Positions 27,834 through 36,086 of a DNA stretch of 46,376 nt are shown one piece after another; within the stretch, counting starts at the first letter, position 1, and each line of letters starts with the position of its first letter. This DNA comes from Clostridiales bacterium. GTDB lineage: Bacteria > Bacillota > Clostridia > Lachnospirales > Lachnospiraceae. The notes beneath the pieces were generated by a model that did not search any database, was not told the DNA's origin, and was given only the letters and a program-made list of their open reading frames with translations. The translations under genes were made by a program, and so were the position numbers. Location of the stretch: assembly GCA_021202655.1 (NCBI GenBank), contig JAJQCO010000003.1, positions 10,316 through 56,691 of the forward strand. Reading direction: 5' to 3'.

Positions 27834-28601
27834 ATGAAAAATTTATTTGACTTGACAGGCAAGGTGGCGCTGGTGACAGGCGCGTCTTCCGGACTTGGCG
27901 TCCAGATCGCAAAAGCGCTGGCTGGAAACGGGGCGAACGTGGCAATCGTTGCCCGTCGTGAGGGAAAGCTAAAGGAGGTAAAGAAGGAGATCGAGGCGCT
28001 GGGCGTCGAGTGTTATATGCATTGCTGTGATCTCACTAAGGTAGAGGAGATCCGGCAGCCGGTTGCGGATGTGGAGGAGCATTTCGGGAAAATTGATATC
28101 CTGTGCAACAATGCGGGCACGGGTCTGATGGATCTGGCTGAAAATCAGTCGGATGAGATATGGACAACCATGATGCATACCAATCTGGATGCGCACTATT
28201 ATTTTTCTCGTGAGGTCGGGAAGGGAATGATTAAGAGGGGTTATGGAAAGATTGTCATGACCGGATCAATCCATTCTGTTGTAGGGATGGCAGAGCTGCC
28301 GCTTTCCGCATACGCGACGACCAAGGGCGGAATCCTGATGCTGACAAAACAGCTGGCGATCGAGTGGGCAAAATATGGAATTACCGTCAATGCGATCGGA
28401 CCTGCGTATTTCCCGTCTGAGATGACCGGAGACGTTCTCAAGGATGGCGGCTTCCAGGATATCATCAAAGCGCATTGCCCGATGGGTCGGCCAGGGCGTG
28501 AGGGAGAGTTAAACGGTGCGGTCCTCTATTTCGCGTCGGATGCTTCGACCTATACGACCGGACAGATCCTGTGCGTGGATGGAGGCTGGACGGCAGTCTA
28601 A
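27834..28601 (+). CDS. SDR family oxidoreductase (gluconate 5-dehydrogenase-like)
   Basis: TGASSGLGVQIAKAL, NNAGTG, YATTKGG, C-terminal QILCVDGGWTAV. Confidence 0.92.
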   Translation: MKNLFDLTGKVALVTGASSGLGVQIAKALAGNGANVAIVARREGKLKEVKKEIEALGVECYMHCCDLTKVEEIRQPVADVEEHFGKIDILCNNAGTGLMDLAENQSDEIWTTMMHTNLDAHYYFSREVGKGMIKRGYGKIVMTGSIHSVVGMAELPLSAYATTKGGILMLTKQLAIEWAKYGITVNAIGPAYFPSEMTGDVLKDGGFQDIIKAHCPMGRPGREGELNGAVLYFASDASTYTTGQILCVDGGWTAV

Positions 28602-28625
28602 GTGAAAAAAAGAAGGAGACAGAAT

Positions 28626-29591
28626 ATGAAAATTGTGGTATTAGACGGTTATACGGAGAATCCGGGCGACATCAGCTGGGCGCCGCTTGAGGCGTTTGGC
28701 GAGGTGACGGTCTATGACAGGACGGCCTATGAGGAGTCCCCGCTGATTGCCGAGAGGATCGGCGACGCTGAGATCGTTGTCATCAATAAGACGCCGATCA
28801 GCAAGGAGACAATAGATAAGTGTCCGAACATGAAGGCGATCGCGGTTCTGGCAACCGGTTATAACGTCATTGATTATAATTACGCGAAGGAGAAGGGAAT
28901 TCCGGTTATGAATGTCCCGGTATATGGGACGGACAACGTCAGCCAGTATGCCATTGGACTTCTCTTAGAAGCCTGCTCTCATATCGGTCACCATGACGCC
29001 TCTGTGCATGCCGGCGAGTGGGCAGGCAACGCGGACTGGTGCTACTGGCACTATCCGATGATCGAGGTATCCGGCAAGACGGCGGGTGTTATCGGACTCG
29101 GACGGATCGGTGTGAACACCGCGAAGATCCTGAAGGCGATGCATGTAAATGTGATTGCCTACGATGCGTTTCAGAGTGACGCCGGAAAGGCCGTCGCCGA
29201 ATATGTGGAGTTGGACGAGCTGCTTGCAAAGTCTGATTTCATCTTCCTGCACTGCCCGCTGTTCCCGTCTACGCAGGGAATCATCAACAAGGACAACATC
29301 GCCAAGATGAAGGATGGCGTGATTATCATCAACAACAGCCGCGGACCGCTGGTGGTCGAGCAGGATCTGTACGAGGCGCTGGAGAGCGGCAAGGTTGCCT
29401 TTGCGGCAGTCGACGTAGTTTCCACAGAGCCGATCAAGGCGGACAACGTCCTCCTCAAGGCGAAGAACTGCATCATCACTCCGCATATTTCCTGGGCGAC
29501 CAAGGAAGCGCGTGAGAGAATCATGAACACGACCGCAGAGAACATCAAGTCTGTGATCGATGGCGCTCCGGCTAACGTCGTGAATAAATAG
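28626..29591 (+). CDS. D-2-hydroxyacid dehydrogenase family protein
   Basis: MKIVVLDGYTENPGDISW, VIGLGRIGVNTAKILKAM NAD site, NNSRGPLVVEQDLYEAL, TPHISWATKEARERI. Confidence 0.92.
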   Translation: MKIVVLDGYTENPGDISWAPLEAFGEVTVYDRTAYEESPLIAERIGDAEIVVINKTPISKETIDKCPNMKAIAVLATGYNVIDYNYAKEKGIPVMNVPVYGTDNVSQYAIGLLLEACSHIGHHDASVHAGEWAGNADWCYWHYPMIEVSGKTAGVIGLGRIGVNTAKILKAMHVNVIAYDAFQSDAGKAVAEYVELDELLAKSDFIFLHCPLFPSTQGIINKDNIAKMKDGVIIINNSRGPLVVEQDLYEALESGKVAFAAVDVVSTEPIKADNVLLKAKNCIITPHISWATKEARERIMNTTAENIKSVIDGAPANVVNK

Positions 29592-29628
29592 GAATTTCGC
29601 GGATGGAAAAAATGAGGACACAGTGACA

Positions 29629-30525
29629 TCAGTCCTCAGGGGGACACAAGAGTCCCCCAAATTCCGACCGCGCCAGCCGGATCAGGTTCTGGGTGCCGGA
29701 GCTTAAGTGGCGGTTTTTGTTCCAGATCAGCTTGATCTGCGTACTGGGAAGGTCGTCGACCGCCAGCCTGACGATATTGCGATCGGTGGGGATCAGGTTG
29801 TCAAACAGGAAGGTAGCCGCGGCGTTGCGTTCTACCAGCTGCTGGATGGCCGTGATCTGGTTGGTGTGAAGAATAATGTTGGGCGTCTGGTTTAAAACCC
29901 GGAAGCGCTGGCACAGATAATCGGTCAGGAAGCAGTCCTCTGCCAGCATGACCAGGGGAACGTCCGTCAGATCAGACAGGGAGACGGAGGAATTCACAGC
30001 GATCGGGTTCTCGATGGACACGTAGAAAACGATATCCAGGGAACACAGATCGCAGGATCCGAAGGAGGCTGGAAGGGAGCCGTCGCAGGAGATGATGGCG
30101 GCGTCCAGCGTCCCGTCTGATACCATTTTTTTGTTTGTCAGCGTGCCGTTTTCAATCATTTTCAGACAGGTATTCGGAAAGCTGGCAAGGTAAGCCTGAA
30201 GGATATGCGGGAAAACCAGGCTGGCCAGCATGGGAGGCACGCCCAGGCGAACCGTCTGGTTGGCCTTGCCGAGGGCGTTCATCTGCCCGGCAAGCTGATC
30301 CGCCTGTTCCAGCAGGCGGGTCGCTTCCTGAAGGAAAAACTCGCCCTCCTCCGTGAGGACAAGTCCCTTGCTGAGTCGGTAAAAGAGCGCGACGCCAAAT
30401 TCGGCTTCCAGATCCCGGATGGTATTGGAGAGACTGGGCTGTGAGACGTGAAGCTCATTGGATGCACGGGTAATGTTATTGTGCTTGCATATGGTCTGAA
30501 AATATCGCAGCTGCGTCAGCTTCAT
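29629..30525 (-). CDS. LysR family transcriptional regulator
   Basis: MKLTQLRYFQTICKHNNITRASNELHVSQPSLSNTIRDLEAEFGVALFYRLSKGLVLTEEG, canonical LysR HTH. Confidence 0.95.
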   Translation of the reverse strand: MKLTQLRYFQTICKHNNITRASNELHVSQPSLSNTIRDLEAEFGVALFYRLSKGLVLTEEGEFFLQEATRLLEQADQLAGQMNALGKANQTVRLGVPPMLASLVFPHILQAYLASFPNTCLKMIENGTLTNKKMVSDGTLDAAIISCDGSLPASFGSCDLCSLDIVFYVSIENPIAVNSSVSLSDLTDVPLVMLAEDCFLTDYLCQRFRVLNQTPNIILHTNQITAIQQLVERNAAATFLFDNLIPTDRNIVRLAVDDLPSTQIKLIWNKNRHLSSGTQNLIRLARSEFGGLLCPPED

Positions 30526-30546
30526 GGTCGGATATCCTCCTTTTTG

Positions 30547-30569
30547 TATCGTGAACATGGCTCACGATA
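30547..30569. promoter_or_regulatory. Perfect inverted repeat in the LysR/mdcA-like divergent region, candidate LysR operator
   Basis: TATCGTGA - ACATGGC - TCACGATA. Confidence 0.6.
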
Positions 30570-30813
30570 TCATGTCTTTTATTATAATGCAATTTGCCCT
30601 CAGATTCAAGAAATCACTCTCCTGTTTGGTTAAATATTTCTATACATTTCGAGGAGAAGGGGTCGCCTTTGCGGGATGACTCCTTCTTTTTGTGACATAC
30701 GCTATTGTGAAATATGCCATAAAGAAAAGCTATTTCACGGAAAGGTTTCGGTATTTTACTAATAACATGCCCGGAAATATAATAAGAGTATCAACAAATA
30801 AGGAGAGGGTAAG

Positions 30814-32460
30814 ATGAATGTTCAAGCCAACATGCAATGGGATACGGGAAAACAGTCCAAGCGCCAGAAGCAGATAGCGGCAGATTCGTTTGTCAAGGGA
30901 AAAATCTTTCAGCCTTCTGATGCGAAAAGTCTGCTGGAGGCCGTGATTCGTCCGGGAGACATCGTAGCCATTGAGGGGGACAACCAGAAGCAGGCGGTGG
31001 AGCTTTCCAGGGCGCTGGCCGCCGTGGATCCCAAACAGGTATATGACCTGCACATCGTGATGTCCTGCCCGCAGATGGAGGAGCATCTGGATATTTTTGA
31101 AAAGGGGATTGCCAAGGTTCTGGATTATTCCTATTCCGGAAACGCGGCAAAGAGAATTCCGGAAATGCTCCGCGCGGGGACGCTGCAGATCGGTGCGATC
31201 CATACCTATCTGGAATTGTTTGCGCGGATGTTTACGGATCTGATTCCCAATGTCTGTCTCTGCGTGGCGGAGGAAGCCGATCATGAGGGAAATCTGTATA
31301 CCGGCAACAATACGGAAGAGACGCCGACGATTATCGAGGCAACCGCATTTAAGGACGGAATCGTGATTGTCCAGGTAAACCGGATTGTGGACAAGGTTAC
31401 GAGAGTGGATATCCCCGGACAGTGGGTGGATTTCGTGATGCAGTCAGAGGAGCCGTGCTCCATTGAGCCGATTATGACCCGCGATCCGAAGTATATCAAG
31501 GACGTCCATGTCTTACAGGGAATGATGGCGATCAAGGGCGTGTATGCCCGTCATCTGGTGACCTGTATGAACCACGGCATCGGATTTAACACGGCGGCTA
31601 TTGAGCTGCTGCTCCCCACCTACGGAGAGGAGCTGGGGCTGAAGGGAAAGATCTGTCGCAACTGGGTATCCAACCCGATCCCGGCCATGATCCCGGCTAT
31701 TGAGAGCGGATGGGTAAAGAGCGTGGTTGCGTTCGGCAGCGAGCTGGGTATGGAAGATTATGTGGCTGCCAGACCGGACGTATTTTTCACTGGAATCGAC
31801 GGAAGCCTTCGCTCCAACCGCTGTTACGCACAGATGGCCGGACTCTACAGCATCGACATGTTTACCGGTTCCACGCTGCAGATGGATCGCGATGGAAATT
31901 CCTCTACGGTGACAAAGGATCGTATCACCGGATTTGGCGGAGCGCCCAATATGGGAAGCAACCCGCTGGGACGGAGACATTCTTCCTCGTCATGGGAGTC
32001 CATGCGTCTGGACAGAGAGAATCCGGTATCCAGAGGAAGAAAGCTGGTGACCCAGATCGTCCGCACGACGACAAAAGCAGGCCCGACCTTTGTGGACGAA
32101 CTGGATGCGGTGGAAGTAGGAAGAGTGGCCGGTTTCCCGGAGGCGCCGGTTATGATCTACGGAGACGATGTGACGCACCTGATTACGGAAGTGGGCCTCG
32201 GTTATGTCTATATGGGCAGGGATCAGAAGGAACGGAGAGAGATCATTGCCGCGGTGGCGGGGGATACGCCGGTCGGACATACGATCACCGATAAGAGAAT
32301 CCGCGAGCTGCGGGCAGAAGGAAAGGTGATGTTCCCGGAGGATCTGGGCATCGACCGCTCCGAGGCGACGCGCGAACGGCTGGCTGCCAAAAACATGAAG
32401 GAGATCACCGAATGGTCTCATGGCCTTTATAAAGCCCCGGCAAAATTTAAGGACTGGTAA
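30814..32460 (+). CDS. Malonate decarboxylase alpha subunit (MdcA)-like CoA/ACP transferase
   Basis: 548 aa with MdcA-like features (EGDNQKQAVELSRALA, DLHIVMSCPQMEEHLDIFEKGIAKVLDYSYSG, GGAPNMGSNPLGRRHSSSSW). Confidence 0.82.
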   Translation: MNVQANMQWDTGKQSKRQKQIAADSFVKGKIFQPSDAKSLLEAVIRPGDIVAIEGDNQKQAVELSRALAAVDPKQVYDLHIVMSCPQMEEHLDIFEKGIAKVLDYSYSGNAAKRIPEMLRAGTLQIGAIHTYLELFARMFTDLIPNVCLCVAEEADHEGNLYTGNNTEETPTIIEATAFKDGIVIVQVNRIVDKVTRVDIPGQWVDFVMQSEEPCSIEPIMTRDPKYIKDVHVLQGMMAIKGVYARHLVTCMNHGIGFNTAAIELLLPTYGEELGLKGKICRNWVSNPIPAMIPAIESGWVKSVVAFGSELGMEDYVAARPDVFFTGIDGSLRSNRCYAQMAGLYSIDMFTGSTLQMDRDGNSSTVTKDRITGFGGAPNMGSNPLGRRHSSSSWESMRLDRENPVSRGRKLVTQIVRTTTKAGPTFVDELDAVEVGRVAGFPEAPVMIYGDDVTHLITEVGLGYVYMGRDQKERREIIAAVAGDTPVGHTITDKRIRELRAEGKVMFPEDLGIDRSEATRERLAAKNMKEITEWSHGLYKAPAKFKDW

Positions 32461-32529
32461 ACAGCCGCAGGAAGACAGACTTCCTGAAAGAAAACGAACG
32501 TGAAAAATAAGAAAATAAATCAAAGGAAA

Positions 32530-33981
32530 GGAAAAGAAAGGAGTTCAATCATGGAAAACAAGGAACTGAATTACGAAGGTTATATGGACGATATGATCGC
32601 GCGCGCCCGCGTCGCACAGGCTGTCGCCAGACATTATGATCAGGAGCGTGTGGACGAGCTGTGCGAGGCTGTGTCCTTTGCGGCGATCAACGACGAATTT
32701 CGCAAGACAGCGGCACAGATGCTCGTAGACGAGGCTCATATGGGCAGATTCGAGGATAAGTTTGCGAAAATCCGCAGCAAGGCGATGGGCGTTTATCGTG
32801 ACATGAAGGGCGAAAAATCCGTCGGAATCATTGAGACAAACGTCGAAAAGAATCTGGTCACCTACATTAAGCCGATGGGAGTTGTGGGAGCGATCCTGCC
32901 GGTGACCAACGGCGAGGCGACGCCGATTGTAAAATCCCTCTGGGCATTGAAGAGCCGCAACGCGATCATCTTCTCCCCGGGCCGGGCTGGAAAGAACACC
33001 GCCATGTATGTTGTGAATTACATCCGTAAGGTATTAAAGCGGTTTGACGCGCCGGAGGATCTGGTGCAGTGCATTGAGCCGGATTACGTGGGAAGAGAAG
33101 CGGCCGGCTTCATGATGAAAAAGTGCGATTTTATCGTGGCGACAGGCGGAAGCGGCCTTGTCCGTTCCGCTTATTCATCCGGGACGCCGACCATCGGTGT
33201 GGGAGCCGGAAACGCGACCACCTATATTGATTCGACCGCAGACCTTGCGGACGCCGCGCGCAAAATCCGCATTTCACAGACCTTCGATTACTCGACCAGC
33301 TGTTCTTCGGAGAACAATGCCGTTGTGGATGAGACTGTCTATGATGCGTTCCTGGATGCCTGCCGTGCAGAAGGCGCGGTTGTGATTCACAATGGAACTC
33401 CGGAAAAGGAGCGCCTGTTAAAGACCCTGTGGCCGGAGTGGCCGGAGAATCATAAGATCAGCCGTTCCGTGACGGCCCGGAATATTTCGGTTTTCTTAAA
33501 GAGCGCCGGAATTGAAGCGCCGGAGAATGCGACGTTTGCAATCGTCGAAGAGGAAGACGGTCTGGGAGAGGGATATCCGTTCACCGGCGAGAAGCTGAGC
33601 CCGATCCTGACGGTTGTGAAGGCAAAGAATTTCGAGGATGGCCTTGACAAGATTGAGAAGATCCTGGAATATTCCGGAAGCGGACACAGCTGCGGTATTC
33701 ATACAAAGGACGATAAAAAGATTGACATCATTGCGGAGCGTATGAATGTGGCCCGTGTTCTGGTCAATCAGCCGCAGGCATTGGGCAATGCCGGAGCCTT
33801 CTTTAACGGCCTTCCCATCACCATGTCTCTCGGCTGCGCAACCTGGGGCGGCAACAGCACCTGCCGCAACGTCACCTGGAGAGATATTACAAACACTACG
33901 ACCGTATCCCGCCCGGTGGAGGAGATTGTGCCGAAGGAAGAGGAGCTTTATTCTGAAAAGATCAGAAACACTAAGTTTTAA
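32530..33981 (+). CDS. CoA-acylating aldehyde dehydrogenase, SauS (sulfoacetaldehyde dehydrogenase)-like
   Basis: MENKELNYEGYMDDM start; GTPTIGVGAGNATTYID, FDYSTSCSSENNAVVD (catalytic Cys), PFTGEKLSPILTV, SLGCATWGGNST resemble SauS-type acylating ALDHs. Confidence 0.8.
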   Translation, partial: GKERSSIMENKELNYEGYMDDMIARARVAQAVARHYDQERVDELCEAVSFAAINDEFRKTAAQMLVDEAHMGRFEDKFAKIRSKAMGVYRDMKGEKSVGIIETNVEKNLVTYIKPMGVVGAILPVTNGEATPIVKSLWALKSRNAIIFSPGRAGKNTAMYVVNYIRKVLKRFDAPEDLVQCIEPDYVGREAAGFMMKKCDFIVATGGSGLVRSAYSSGTPTIGVGAGNATTYIDSTADLADAARKIRISQTFDYSTSCSSENNAVVDETVYDAFLDACRAEGAVVIHNGTPEKERLLKTLWPEWPENHKISRSVTARNISVFLKSAGIEAPENATFAIVEEEDGLGEGYPFTGEKLSPILTVVKAKNFEDGLDKIEKILEYSGSGHSCGIHTKDDKKIDIIAERMNVARVLVNQPQALGNAGAFFNGLPITMSLGCATWGGNSTCRNVTWRDITNTTTVSRPVEEIVPKEEELYSEKIRNTKF

Positions 33982-34054
33982 GAAAACCAGGAGGCCGGAT
34001 GGGATAAAAGTTTACCTGTCTGTGCCGAAAGCTGAACAGTCGTGAATGATTTTG

Positions 34055-34114
34055 ACTTCTCACTGTCAAACAGGTATTTCCGCACATTCCTGTCTGAACA
34101 GTGGGAAGTTTTTT
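34055..34114 (+). terminator. Terminator with nested hairpin
   Basis: ACTTCTCACTG (34055-34065)/CAGTGGGAAGT (34099-34109) plus internal ACAGG/CCTGT, followed by TTTTTT. Confidence 0.75.
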
Positions 34115-34253
34115 GTTCATAAATTTTTCAGTAAGTTTAAAAAAATATCAGTCAAAAAAAGCGATTTGTGTGGTATGATGAAAACGGGTCTTCGTTTTAG
34201 TAATCCGGCGTTATGCGAACGCCGGAAAGCTACATAAGAAAAAGGAGGATATT

Positions 34254-36086
34254 ATGAGTCGTCTGGAATTATTCACTCCAAGCGCCGGCCAGCTGATTGT
34301 GGAAGGACTCTACAAAAATCTGGAGCAGCGCATTGTCGCCAGTCCGCCGGGGCTCTGCCCGGTCGACATCACGCGGGCGTTTATCGAGCTCTGTCACGCG
34401 CAGACCTGCGGGAAGTGCGTGCCCTGCCGTGTCGGCCTTCTTCAGCTCAAGCATATGCTGACGGACGTCCTGAATGGGACGGCGTCTCCGGACTGCATCG
34501 ACCGAATCGAGGAAACCGCGTATTCCATCATGCAGACAGCGGACTGTGCCATTGGACAGGAGGCTGCCGGGATGGTGTGGCGGGTAAGCCGCATCTGCCG
34601 GGATGATTTCGAAAGTCACATTCGCAGTAAGAGATGCACATGCACCACGTCCCAGCCGGTCCCGTGCGTGACTCTTTGCCCGGCGCATGTGGATGTGCCC
34701 GGTTATATTGCCCTTGTGCGGGAAGGGCGATATGCGGACGCCATCCGGTTGATTCGCAAGGACAATCCGTTTCCGTGTACCTGCGGCTTTATCTGCGAGC
34801 ATCCCTGCGAGGCGCGCTGCCGCCGCAACATGGTCGATACCTCGGTCAATATCCGTGGACTTAAGCGTGTGGCCGCCGATCTGGCCGGGAAGGTCGCTCC
34901 CCCGCCCTGCGGCCCGTCGACCGGCAAGAAGATCGCCGTCGTGGGCGGCGGTCCGTCCGGACTTTCCTCCGATTATTATCAGCAGCTGATTGGGCATCAG
35001 GTAACCGTCTATGAGATGCTGCCGAAGCTTGGCGGCATGCTGCGCTATGGAATTCCGAATTACCGTCTCCCCAAGGATCGGCTGGAGGAGGATATTGATG
35101 CGATTCTCGAAACCGGCGTCGAGGTCTGTTATCACGTCAAGGTCGGCGTCGACGTGAAGCTGGACGACCTGCGCAGCCAGTATGACGCAGTCCTGATTAC
35201 GGTGGGCGCCTCCACGGACAAAAAGCTCCATCTGGACGGCGAGGACGCGCCGGGCGTCATGTCCGCGGTCGGTTTCCTCAGAGATATTTCCCTGGGAAAT
35301 ATTCCTGACCTTTCCGGCCAGGAGGTTGCGGTCGTGGGCGGCGGCAACGTCTCCATGGATGCGGTGCGCAGCGCGATCCGGCTTGGCGCGAAGAAGGTCA
35401 GCATTGTTTACCGGCGTCGCGTGGCAGATATGACGGCTCTGCCGGCGGAGGTCGAGGCGGCAGAGGCAGAGGGCGTAGAGCTTCTGACTCTTCTGGCGCC
35501 GACTGCGATCGAGCTCGGCGAGGACGGCCATGTGTGCGGCCTGCGGGTCACTCCGCAGATGATCAGCACCGTGCGCGGCGGCCGCGCTTCGGTTCACGCG
35601 AGCGGCGAGCCGGATCGGATCATTCCGTGCCAGACGCTGATTGTCGCCATCGGTCAGAATATTGAGACCAGGCACTACGAGGAATCCGGCATTCCAGTTT
35701 CCCACGGTAAGATCGTCACCCTGCCGAACGGGGGCTTCGAGGGTATTCCCGGCGTATTTGCAGGCGGGGACTGCGCCTCCGGACCGGCGACGGTGATTCG
35801 GGCGGTTGCGGCAGCCAAGGTGACGGCGGCCAACATCGACGAGTATCTGGGCTTTCATCATGACATCACCTGCGATGTTGAGATTCCGCTTCCGAAGGTA
35901 AGCGACCATGTTCCCTGTGGCCGCGTAGAGCTGCCGGAGCGGGAGGCTTATGTGCGCAAATGTGATTTTGAAGCGGTGGAGAACTGTATGGGAGAGAGCG
36001 AGATTGCCCAGGAATCCGGGCGTTGTCTTCGTTGCGACCATTTTGGCTATGGAATATTCCGGGGAGGACGTGAAAAGATATGGTAA
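34254..36086 (+). CDS. GltD-like FAD/NAD(P) oxidoreductase with N-terminal NuoF-type Fe-S domain
   Basis: N-terminal FIELCHAQTCGKCVPCRVGLLQL (NADH_4Fe-4S-type); GltD-like C..C cluster region CTCGFICEHPCEARCRRN; VVGGGPSGLSSDYY and VVGGGNVSMDAVRSAIRLGAKKVSIVYRR. Confidence 0.88.
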   Translation: MSRLELFTPSAGQLIVEGLYKNLEQRIVASPPGLCPVDITRAFIELCHAQTCGKCVPCRVGLLQLKHMLTDVLNGTASPDCIDRIEETAYSIMQTADCAIGQEAAGMVWRVSRICRDDFESHIRSKRCTCTTSQPVPCVTLCPAHVDVPGYIALVREGRYADAIRLIRKDNPFPCTCGFICEHPCEARCRRNMVDTSVNIRGLKRVAADLAGKVAPPPCGPSTGKKIAVVGGGPSGLSSDYYQQLIGHQVTVYEMLPKLGGMLRYGIPNYRLPKDRLEEDIDAILETGVEVCYHVKVGVDVKLDDLRSQYDAVLITVGASTDKKLHLDGEDAPGVMSAVGFLRDISLGNIPDLSGQEVAVVGGGNVSMDAVRSAIRLGAKKVSIVYRRRVADMTALPAEVEAAEAEGVELLTLLAPTAIELGEDGHVCGLRVTPQMISTVRGGRASVHASGEPDRIIPCQTLIVAIGQNIETRHYEESGIPVSHGKIVTLPNGGFEGIPGVFAGGDCASGPATVIRAVAAAKVTAANIDEYLGFHHDITCDVEIPLPKVSDHVPCGRVELPEREAYVRKCDFEAVENCMGESEIAQESGRCLRCDHFGYGIFRGGREKIW

